Origin: Nelumbo lutea
Lineage: Eukaryota; Streptophyta; Magnoliopsida; Proteales; Nelumbonaceae
Assembly: GCA_022828595.1 (NCBI GenBank)
Contig: JAKGHH010000002.1
Location: 45,416,222 to 45,480,221, forward strand
Length of the DNA stretch: 64,000 nucleotides
Direction: 5' to 3'
A program made the translations under genes and the position numbers. Below are positions 55,517 to 64,000 of this stretch, in pieces (position 1 is the stretch's first letter; each line of letters starts with the position of its first letter). The notes below the pieces were generated by a model. The model ran no database searches. It was not told the DNA's origin and saw nothing but the letters and a program-made list of their open reading frames with translations.

Positions 55517-57000
55517 CCACCATTAGAGGGTCTAAGTAACTACAGATGCGGTCTTGCCATTGGGGTGGGGGTGGGGGTGGGGATGATGGTTCTAAATTAC
55601 AAGTATGTTTGTGCTCCATTGATTTGTTATACTTGTTCCTAAAATTTATTCTCTAATGCCATGCGATCTAATCTGGGCGAGCCCATGAAATCAATGACAA
55701 TATGACATTGATTAGGTGCTCGTTTGGGAGGGTTTTCATGGGGTGCCTTCTGACTTTGCAAGTCCATAAGGTGTTTGGTTGCAATGCAAATGCAATTATG
55801 TATACTACATATTTATCATTTATTCGATTCATGAATGCAAATAAGATTCAAATTTTAAACCGTTTTTGCACTCACATTATTTGTTTGAAATCAGAGTGCT
55901 AGTGTATGCCTCCATTATTAAATGCTCCAACTACCTTATACTCCAATGCCTTAACTTTGTTTAAAAAAGTTGATTATCAAAAAAATATAAAATTATATCT
56001 AAAAAATAAGTACAATAATACGTATAAAAATGCCAGAAAATACATTTTTGATATTTGATATGATAATCATTAATTTTTTATGTCAAACAAAGGCGAATCA
56101 CAGTACATAAATACGCTAATTCAACGTTTGTATTACAAACAAACAGAGCCTAAATAAAAATCCCAAAATCAATACTTGGTGAAAAATCCGGGAAGCCCGA
56201 ATTTTCATTCAGCCAAGAACTTTCCGGTAGAAAGCACTTCCTGCAGTTCAGTTAAAGCCTTCCCAGACGGTAGTTCATATGCTGCTGCTGCGATTCGTTG
56301 AAAGCCTTCCATTCTTAGTTCCTACTTCCTACACGGGAGTTCATATTCGGACTGTAGGCGGTGGATCCCCGGACCCCGGCGTCCCGGTCCGATGACATTT
56401 AGAATAGGCAGTTCTCATCCCAATTCCCAACTCATGTCCATGGACCAGTTTTATTTTCTCGGGTAATATCCACGGGCGATTACTCGGACCTGTGGGGCCT
56501 ATCTGATTATAAGATGTCGTTCCATCACCGTCCAGTCGTCGCCCGCCTCGTGGTTAAATTCATTTCATCTTCCCTCCTTTTTTTTTTTTTTTTTCTTTTC
56601 CAAATTTTCATTGATTTAAAGATAATTTTCTAGACGGATGGATGCCTATTATCGTGCAGCGAGACCGGGTTTTTTCATGAGAAGAAGAAATACTCTATTT
56701 CAGTCAGCAAAAAAATATATATATGAGAATAATGCAACGCTAATACAAGTAAGGAAGAGTTTGCGCTGGATTTAATAAGAGGTGCAATTGGTTGATTAGT
56801 ATAGTGTGGGCCACAGACTTAATGAAGGAGATCAATCACCGACGTGTCTAACTAGACGGAGAGAGAGGATAGTTTCTATAGATGTAATAGGTGTAGGAGA
56901 GTTGCAGACGAGTTCATCCCCGAAGAGGAAAAGAAGCACATGAGAGAGAGAGAGAGAGTGAGACAGCGCGCGCGGAAGCAACAGCGAAGGGGGAGGGGGT
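55517..57000. other. Gene-free DNA upstream of NF-YB, with a MITE-like element
   Basis: From 55711 to about 56155 the ends GGTGCTCGTTTGGG and, complemented, GGCTCTGTTTGTTTG form imperfect inverted repeats of a small DNA transposon. From 56160 to 57000 is the distal promoter region of NF-YB. It contains a (GA)n at 56943-56962 and GCGCGCGC at about 56968. The ORFs here are shadows. Confidence 0.55.
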
Positions 57001-57001
57001 T

Positions 57002-57010
57002 ATAAAAAGG
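57002..57010 (+). promoter_or_regulatory. TATA box of the NF-YB gene
   Basis: TTATAAAAAGG lies at about 57000-57010. The transcript start would fall near 57030-57040, followed by a leader with CT-rich sequence. It is about 370 bp upstream of the coding start, consistent with a spliced leader. Confidence 0.7.
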
Positions 57011-57179
57011 ATCGAGTAACGGACGGTGCAGATAAGCAAAGTGAGAGCTCATACTCTCATCTCGGTCGTTTCCTTTCTCCTCTCTTCTCCAGCGTCCGAT
57101 CTCCTCTTTGGGGGAAAAAAAATCCACCGATTCTTCTTCGACGCGCACCAAATACAAATCTCTCATTCCTTCCTCTCAG

Positions 57180-57363
57180 GTGAGTTTTTCCTTTTAGTCC
57201 TCTCCATCTCCCTCCACGTCTCTCTCTCCCTCTCTCCCTCTCTCTCTTTCTCTCTCTCTCTCGTCCGCTATGGCCATGGCAGAACTAGGGTTTCCGTACT
57301 TTCAAGAGCTAGGGTTTCCGGTTCTATTGATCTCCTTCTACAACGCTCGCTCTGTTAACCTAG
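57180..57363 (+). promoter_or_regulatory. Probable 5'-UTR intron with telo-boxes and (CT)n
   Basis: CAG/GTGAGT at 57177-57185 is a strong donor, and ACCTAG at 57358-57363 is a possible acceptor 13 bp before the ATG. Inside are a CT-rich tract (57223-57263) and CTAGGGTTTCCG at 57285 and 57309. CTAGGGTTTCG spans the acceptor at 57360. AGGGTTT is the telo-box core common near plant transcription starts. If the intron were retained, an upstream ORF from 57270 would overlap the NF-YB start in another frame. Confidence 0.55.
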
Positions 57364-57376
57364 GGTTTCGACGGTC

Positions 57377-58285
57377 ATGGCCGACGCTCCGGCGAGTCCA
57401 GGCGGCGGGAGCCACGAGAGCGGCGACCAGAGCCCTCGCTCGAATGTTCGGGAGCAGGACAGGTACCTTCCGATCGCGAATGTCAGCCGGATCATGAAGA
57501 AGGCGCTTCCAGCTAACGGCAAGATCGCCAAGGATGCCAAGGAAACTGTGCAGGAATGTGTGTCAGAGTTCATCAGTTTTATCACTAGCGAGTACGGCAT
57601 CGTCTTCCTGTGATTGATTTGGACAATTAGGGTTTTCTTCTTTTAACCTAGTGTTCGAATTGCTGGTGTAGGGCAAGTGATAAATGCCAGAGGGAGAAGA
57701 GAAAGACGATTAATGGTGATGATCTGCTTTGGGCAATGGCAACGTTAGGGTTCGAAGACTATATTGATCCGCTCAAGGTGTACCTGAATAGGTACAGAGA
57801 GGTAAGTCTTGTCTCCATCCGAGTCTCTCAACCTTAGCCCCTTCTATACGTATTGATAATCTGACAAGCTTATACTGATAAATTTTTATTTTCTCCTTGG
57901 CCGACTCTTCGGTTCGAACACGATGTTGCAGATGGAGGTATTTGTTATTTTAGGCCGATCTTTAGTCTCTATTCATTTATTAAGTTTGCTTCATTAGCTT
58001 CTTCAAATCGTTTTGCTTTTTTTTTTTTTTATGAAAAATTATGGCTTTTGGCAGGGTGATACCAAAGGATCTGCAAAGAGTGTAGATAAAAAAGATGGAG
58101 TTGGAATTCAGCAGGTTCCAAATCCCCAGGTAGTAGATTCTCCATTTAGCCCTGCGTCGCTGCATTTACAGAATAATTTGGTAAGCACAAGCTAAAAATC
58201 ACATTCATTTTGTGTCTGCGAATTAATTTTACAGATTACTCATCAGGGATCTTATACGCAAGGCGTGAACTATATGAATTCTCAA
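57377..58285 (+). CDS. NF-YB: Nuclear factor Y subunit B (CCAAT-binding, non-LEC1 type), five visible exons
   Basis: NF-YB pairs with NF-YC through a histone fold and joins NF-YA to bind CCAAT promoters in the nucleus. Exons: 57377-57591, 57672-57801, 57932-57937 (6 nt, Met-Glu), 58055-58180 and 58235-58285, all with GT/AG introns and continuous phase, 176 codons so far. Residues 1-24 are Ser/Gly-rich. The conserved domain runs from about 25 to 115: [81 protein letters not shown] rather than the LEC1-type residues marks a non-LEC1 member. The tail ([13 protein letters not shown] ... [15 protein letters not shown]) resembles NF-YB8/10-type proteins. A GTAATA donor follows 58285. The last short exon is not found in the next 5.7 kb. 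The ATG is set by homology. Confidence 0.95.
58130..58180 (+). other. In-frame 51-nt segment between two possible donors in NF-YB exon 4
   Basis: A CAG/GTAGTA donor at 58129/58130 and a TTG/GTAAGC donor at 58180/58181 are both usable and both keep the frame. The short form would join VPNPQ directly to ITHQGSYT. The long form adds 17 residues (VVDSPFSP...). Family members resemble the short form more, but the long donor is the stronger consensus. Confidence 0.5.
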
Positions 58286-58487
58286 GTAATATTTCTCTCT
58301 CAATATTTTTATAAGTTTAATATGCAATATACTGATCCTTCTTGTTTTTGCTATATTCCACACTGTAGATAGGAGAGCACAAGCATTTGCATATTTGACC
58401 ATTTTTTGGTCAATCATACATTGCAGGACGTATTCATGTTATTTTTGTATTTTTTTATTTGGCATTGGAGCACTTTTTTTTTCTAAT

Positions 58488-58827
58488 GTTGCGTTTGGTA
58501 AGAGTGTGAATGCAAATTAGCAAATATGCACGATTGTGAAAAATGGAACTTGGTTTGATTTTGCGTTGGTAAATTTTGCATTCTTACCAAGTGTATTTGA
58601 TCATATGGGTGTAAACACAAATATTCAGACTAGAATCTACCATTTTACATAGACCAACTTTGAGTGCAAAAGTTTGCTTCTATATGGCTAAAAAAATGTC
58701 AGAAAAATGTTAGAAAAAACATATTTACTTTCATTTCCAGTACAAAAATGTATTCTTACCGAACACCTGCAAAATTGAACTGGAAAATCCATTTTGATTC
58801 AGCATTTGCGCACTTGCCAAATGCAAC
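58488..58827. mobile_element. MITE in an NF-YB intron, about 340 bp
   Basis: The terminal repeats are GTTGCGTTTGGTAAG and, complemented, GTTGCATTTGGCAAG. CTAAT flanks both sides (58483-58487 and 58828-58832). Inner GCATTCTTACC and GTATTCTTACCGAACAC blocks mirror each other. It is inserted downstream of the last exon seen. Confidence 0.75.
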
Positions 58828-58832
58828 CTAAT

Positions 58833-59639
58833 GTGGAAACATGGTTAGCTACTCATGGTCTCATGGCCATGTTCTTAGCCCATTTAATTTTTATTAGGGT
58901 TAGTCTCTGACACTTAGAATCTACGTAATCCCTTCCAGTGGCCCCTTTTTTGTGGGTTTTATCTGTTGGTATTTTTATTACATTCTTTCTACATGCTGTT
59001 TTTCGTGACTTAGCTGCCTCTTGGTGATATTTCTATAATATAAACTATTTTCCCTTTCTCTGATAGAGAATATCCACATTTTAAATATGTTTGTGACAAT
59101 GCACCCATAGAATGTTCAAAAGGTGCCTTCTCTTTACTTCTCTAGGATCTCTCAGTGTTTTGCTTTCTTTTCTTTTCTTTTCTTTTGGTGCTATGTGTGT
59201 AATGAAGTGATAAATCCTAGAAAAATTTAGCCAAAGTTGCAGCTATAGTTTTTTGTTTTTCATTATTCACAGAACGTTGTGATAGTAGATGTTCTTAATT
59301 AAAATTAATTATTTTTTCAAGAAAATATTGTAAACTACAACTGTGTATACGAGGACCGAATGGGAGAAATAAAACGATATGGCCTAATCATGTGGAAATA
59401 ATTTGTTAACAGTGTAACTGAAAAAACCGTCATCTAACTATAGCATGGATTTTTCTGTGCTTAAGCCATCCACATAGTTTGTGGACAAAATGCATGCTAT
59501 TTTTAGGTGACTTTTAAATGACAATACGTAATGCTTAAGCATGCTTTACAAATTTAAAGAAAATAGCAACAATAACAAGCTATAAAATGTATGTTTAATT
59601 ATTTATTTTATGTTTTGTTTTAATGGTAGATGTGGTACT
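58833..59639. other. NF-YB intron or downstream DNA, nothing recognised
   Basis: Single-copy-looking AT-rich DNA with a TTTTC pentamer run at about 59165-59186. No exon with the expected NF-YB terminal residues is seen. Confidence 0.4.
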
Positions 59640-60040
59640 TTATAATCATTTATGGGGGGACATGTGTGATATTGCATCTAATTTGTGAGTGTAGTGATGC
59701 TTAATTGGTTGAGGGGGATTCCAAGGTGTGGTGGGGGATGGGTTCAGGATGAGGTCCATGAGGGTATGCGCCCTTGAATATATAAGAATTTTTTGAAGGA
59801 AGTTAAAAGAGTTAAAAAGAAGCAGGGTTGTTGGTGTGCATTGGGAGTAGAGGTCAGCTAGTGGTGTGGTTGATGGGTTAGCCAAACAAGGGGTGGAATG
59901 AGGGAGCCTATTTTAGGGGCATGGGAGAACAATTTAATGTACTTTTCTTTTGATCTGGGCATCTCAAACTCTGGATGTAGCTATTTTAATTTTTGTTTAT
60001 GTTTAATAAAATTGTTAGTTGCTTAGAAAGACATGTATTG
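59640..60040 (+). mobile_element. 5'-truncated L1-type LINE, RNase H end
   Basis: A + strand frame reads VVDGLAKQGVE-like residues at about 59860-59900, the end of the LINE RNase H. It is followed by a 3' UTR ending ATGTTTAATAAAATTG, with a poly(A) signal. It is one of several LINE pieces in this intron or flank. Confidence 0.6.
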
Positions 60041-60141
60041 ATGCTTAATTTGATTTGATTAATAGATGGTTGTTACCACTCCCTTATAATACTGTCTAGT
60101 GTTCAATTCCTTATTTTGTTAATCACAAAGGCTTTAAATTT

Positions 60142-60308
60142 GTTTTTCGATAAATGAAGAATTTATTAATGGAATAAAATACTGTTACAGAAACACTTGA
60201 AGAGGTACTACCTGCAACCTCTCCAACCCATCAAGAACTAAAAGGGATTACAATCCAGCCCAATACAGATTCTCCCTATTTGCCCCTTGCTTGGCTAAAC
60301 AATACGGC
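60142..60308 (-). mobile_element. Short 5'-truncated LINE with 14-bp TSD
   Basis: The perfect direct repeat AAAGGCTTTAAATT occurs at 60127-60140 and 60309-60322. Read on the - strand, the insert ends in ATTCTTCATTTATCGAAAAA, a LINE-like 3' end with a short A-tail. Target-primed reverse transcription explains both features. Confidence 0.75.
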
Positions 60309-60329
60309 AAAGGCTTTAAATTCTTATCT

Positions 60330-60720
60330 AGCCTAACTTTTTTTTTTTTGTTTTTTTATTGGTAACCATAAAGCTTTATTAGATTTAAAATGAATGAGGT
60401 ATGTTCATTATGCCATGCATCCTTAACTGTGAACAACTTGCTCAAAGCATCTGCCAAACTATTTGTTGATGTTTGCACTTTGCACCCAAAGAAGGGTGGA
60501 GTCCAACTCCAATACCAATTGTCTTATCTCTCTCATTATGTGTTTGTTCTGTCATAATCCTTGGGCTGGCTAATCTCTTTCAGCCACCCTATAACTACCT
60601 CTGAATTCCCTTCCCTTGCTACATTTTTACAGTATAGAGACTTCCCACTCTTTGTTCTTGGAATGCTGCTAGCAGTTCTGCGTTTATGGAGTCTCCATAG
60701 TTGGCTGACCTAAGAGTACA
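60330..60720 (-). pseudogene. L1-type LINE RNase H fragment
   Basis: The - strand frames read SINAELLAAFQEQRVGSLYT, NSEVVIGWLKEISQPKDYD and ADALSKLFTVKDAWHNEHTS, which are RNase H blocks of plant LINEs. A long T-run on the + strand at 60340-60359 is its poly-A tail. Frameshifts separate the blocks. Confidence 0.75.
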
Positions 60721-61885
60721 TTACAAATATATTTTCATCTGTCTATTGATCAAAAAATTATTTCCATTTGTCTCTATAAGCTCTACCTAGACCTGATGGT
60801 CCTGGGTTTCTAATGCATCAAAATTTAATTCTACCGATTATTCCCTAGTGGATTGCTAATTCCAATGCACTTGAGCTCTAACCCTTTCATTTGCCGTGTT
60901 GACCATCATTTATTAGGAGTGCAACTTTGGCTCAGGTTGGTTTTGAAATTTGTTGAGCTTTCGATGGGCTTGAACCCTAACCTGAGCCCAATGTAGTTGA
61001 AATTCTTCAATGTGGGCAACTCAAATTGCAACTCTAGATGCCATCTATAGAAAATAGGTAACTATACCCAATCTACTGTTTTAACTCCATTTCTTTCTTC
61101 CTGTACAACCCATAGTATTGTTGCCCTGGTGCATTTCCACAATATATTTCCTCTCCTCAGAAAAGCGAAAAATGGACAAGGAACCTGCTAGATTATTTGG
61201 GGGATCTACATGCAAACAAAATGAGAGAAAACATCCATTCATAGAGAGAGAGAGAGAGCATCCCAGCCTATGTTTTTTATGATTGCAAAACAAAGGCCAA
61301 ACTAAATGCTAAAGTTCATCCTTTTTATTGCTTTATTGTATTCTAAAATGAATTTATTTGAGATTGCATCAATATCTGAAATTTAGAGTATGAGGATCCA
61401 TGATCTTGGGAATTTGACAAAAGTTTTAGTGCTGGCTGCCAATCTGATGCAACCTTTCTTTTATCCGGTCTTGGGGTCAACAGTGTAAGAAAAGCTTACA
61501 CTGGTAGAGTGAAATTTCGACTATATCTTTTTATCTTTAATTTTTCCATCTAGTAATTGCGTTGAATAGAGAGGATCCCACTGCATTGACAACAATGTCG
61601 TATATTTTTACCATTGTTATAGTGTTTCCTTGGTGGTTGTAGCCAATAGAAAATTTCTGGATACCCGTCAATTTCCTTGAGCAACACCAGAAAAGCTTGA
61701 AACTTTGGCTTTATTTTTGTATTTTTCGTAATGGTATGATCTCCATACTTGCAAATTCTTAGCTTATTCAATCCCTCTAGTCAGTCATCTGGCAAACGGT
61801 TTGTCTTGACATAGGTTGATTAACTGAAGTGATTTTTCCTAGTACCAAGGAACAAAATATCAATACAATATGCCCTATATTGGTG
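60721..61885. other. Gene-free DNA, nothing recognised
   Basis: A (GA)n tract at 61241-61259 and scattered short ORFs are present. Nothing here matches a family I know. Confidence 0.4.
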
Positions 61886-62330
61886 GACCCAAAACTAGGA
61901 ATGGAAAATTTTCTCTTCTTTAATGGATACTCAGCCTCCCTGATGCGGTCGAGTTGGGTATGGAGATTTTTCTGTCAAGGACTGGGATTAATTCAGATAC
62001 CCGACCAGGCTGGATGGGAATGGGGATTTAAATCCCTGCCCTGTCCTTACCCAACCCTGACTGTAATATTTTAAAATTATTATTTATACTTCAACATTTG
62101 AAAATGTATATACACATTAAATATTTTAAAATATCACTTGTGTATATGTTCTTAAATAGATTTATATTCATTTCAACTCAAATAGATAGCTAAGTGTTAA
62201 CCAATTTAGAGAAATTATTTTTTCATTTTCATTTAATTTTTTAATGCAAACTTTTAACTAAAAATAAAAAAGAATTTGGGGATTTGGGGTTTCAGAACTT
62301 TAGCGGGGGGGGGGGTGTTAACCATCCCTC
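61886..62330. mobile_element. Eroded hAT-like MITE
   Basis: It starts near CTAGGAATGGAAAATTTTCT, holds ATGGGAATGGGGATTTAAAT and TACCCAACCCTGAC, and ends GTTAACCATCCCTC. This is the same type as the element split by copy C (44427). A G12 run at about 62305-62316 lies inside. No target duplication is visible. Confidence 0.55.
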
Positions 62331-64000
62331 TATTGCTTATAAAATAAAAAAGAAATTAAAAAAACAAAGGGTATTGGTCATATAGATATGCACCAATACC
62401 CATTTTAGTGGTATTGGGCATATCTATATTTTGATGCTTGTTATGAACTCCTGCGTAGACCCATCAGATGCAATATACTTGGTGTAGGGGCGATTGGAGA
62501 AAAAATCAAACAATAGAGAAGTATTACCTTCTTAGGACTTGGGTTGAAGTAGTGAGAAATGATTTAAGTGCTCATAATTTAATGATGGATGTCAGTGAAC
62601 ACAGTGGTGTGGTGAGTTAGGAGTCTTGTTGAAGGCCCTAATAGTTGTGAGTTGTGACATGGTCACGTGGTTTAGATAATTATGATGATGATGATGATTG
62701 TATTAGTGTTTTTTAAATAGGAGAAACTATGATGCGGGAAAGACGTTATCTAAAGTGTTTTCACCAGTTGATCGTTCAAAAGCTTTTCTGATGTCTTTCC
62801 GATAGCATAGGCTAGCCCTATGAAATTAAAAGGTCCTCATTATAATATTTGTTGTATCATGGTTGTAGTTTCCGTATGGTTGGGAAAATGCATGGATGAT
62901 GTTGATTTTTTTTTACCTAGGCAGGATTCCATTTTTTTATGGTTTGGAATTTGGTGGTTTTTGCGCCATCTGTACAGTATTTTTCTGCCTAAAAGGCTCC
63001 TTGATGTGAAAGGATCGGAAAAGTTTTGCTTTTTTTTTTTTAATGAGAGGTTATAAAGCTAGAGTAACCAGATCATATTAACCGAGAAAAGCTCACCGCT
63101 TTTGCACTTTACTCTTTTTTCGCGGGGAGTTGATGGGGGTGCGGGGATAGCAGGTTTTTTTGTGCAGGGTTTCTTTATTAAAATGATGGCTGGCCTGCAC
63201 ATTCACCACTTTTTATGGCTCAAAGATACCGGTAACATGGGGCTAAAGTGGCTGTTTGATTGCGGTTGATTTGTTGGTGATCATATATGTAACTAATGGG
63301 GGATAGTTTGTGTCTTGGGTGACAATGGTTTATACTGTAGAATTAGGGACAGGAAAAGAGAAACTATTATCTGGATTAGTAATGTATTATGCACAAAAAA
63401 AAAAAAAGCTCTATCAAGTTGAATAAGAAAGAAAGAATACAGTATGATATAGCAAGTAGGAAGCAGTGCTACAATCTACATATTTTAGAATTATAGTCTG
63501 ATCGCTTGTTAACGTTAGTGGTTTCTTTATTGTCACCAGAGATGATGGAATGAATTTCATGTATCTTTGAGATTTATTTGCGGGAGTCCAACTAAAGTGG
63601 AATCACATAAACAATATTTTTGATGGAGTAATCAGCAATCGACAAATTCCAAAACGAGTAGTGTAGCAACCAAATAAAAAATTCAAGTAGCTCCAAGAAT
63701 GATGTATTTTGGTCATGGTTGTTAACCTATAAAATTGTTTGATGTTAGAAATTCTCAGGTAGCACCACTTTCAAACCAAACTAACAAGTCTTTACAAATA
63801 AGGGCAAACTAGTTTCTTCTGGTGAGTTCACGTCGGCACCCTACATGCACATCTCAGCGATCATTGGAAACATCACCCGTATTTGTCATTTGGAGATGTT
63901 CTAAGTATACGGGAGGGATGTGCTGTGGGGCACGCCCGTTCTGTTGGGGCACTGATGCAAACTCTCTTCTAGTTTGGGTAGAGTTCAGTCGATGGCTCCC
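62331..64000. other. Gene-free right end of the window
   Basis: This stretch is AT-rich with short homopolymers (63030-63042, 63395-63409) and ATGATGATGATG at about 62681. No exon, RNA gene or transposon end could be supported. It may still be intron or 3' region of the NF-YB gene. Confidence 0.4.

Noticed and set aside
63540..63800. Candidate last exon of NF-YB (CAG-flanked short frames)
   Set aside because: None encodes the expected HMMVPMQ-type ending and none has a convincing acceptor.

Overview
This is plant nuclear DNA, almost certainly from a flowering plant. The evidence is intron-containing plant genes, Ty3/gypsy elements of the Tat type, Ty1/copia, L1-type LINEs, hAT and Tourist-like elements and a Helitron. 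I cannot name the species. Only one gene looks alive: a nuclear factor Y subunit B gene (NF-YB, non-LEC1 type) on the + strand from about 57.0 kb, with a TATA box, a CT-rich leader, five visible coding exons (one of only 6 nt) and introns filled with transposon debris. Most of the rest is layered repeats.

Layout. 1-4.86 kb: 3' part of a Tat-lineage retrotransposon (copy A), split by a 1.5-kb insert that ends in 21 perfect TTA units. 4.9-8.0 kb: AT-rich DNA with MITE remnants. 8.0-12.25 kb: decayed copia element on the - strand with PBS and 5' LTR but no recognisable 3' LTR. 12.3-12.7 kb: one broken exon of an NRT1/PTR (NPF) transporter. 13.1-13.8 kb: solo LTR with 5-bp target duplication. 14.24-25.0 kb: complete but dead Tat element (copy B, +), inserted at the third codon of what looks like a gene start. 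25.0-28.2 kb: two related TIR elements and a possible untranslated leader. 28.2-33.8 kb: three composites of divergently oriented LINE fragments, the last cut by a hAT element with a perfect 8-bp target duplication. 36.2-43.2 kb: one decayed LINE ORF2 split by MITEs and by a Tourist-like element that itself holds a Helitron. 44.43-55.51 kb: a hAT-like MITE split by a complete Tat element (copy C, -). 55.5-64 kb: MITEs, NF-YB, and LINE pieces inside or downstream of its last visible intron.

The most interesting recurrent structure is the antisense gene carried by all three Tat copies between pol and the 3' LTR. It has its own TATA box, a protein domain like Pfam 'putative gypsy type transposon' (PF04195), two introns at matching places, a coiled-coil C-terminal part and a conserved C-terminal block. 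It runs convergently to pol and is separated from it by a spacer with a degenerate repeat. Antisense ORFs in Tat elements are known in outline. The complete promoter-exon-intron anatomy seen three times here, and the contrast between strongly diverged antisense genes and well conserved integrases, deserve a second look. All three copies look inactive, and copy A continues beyond the left edge.
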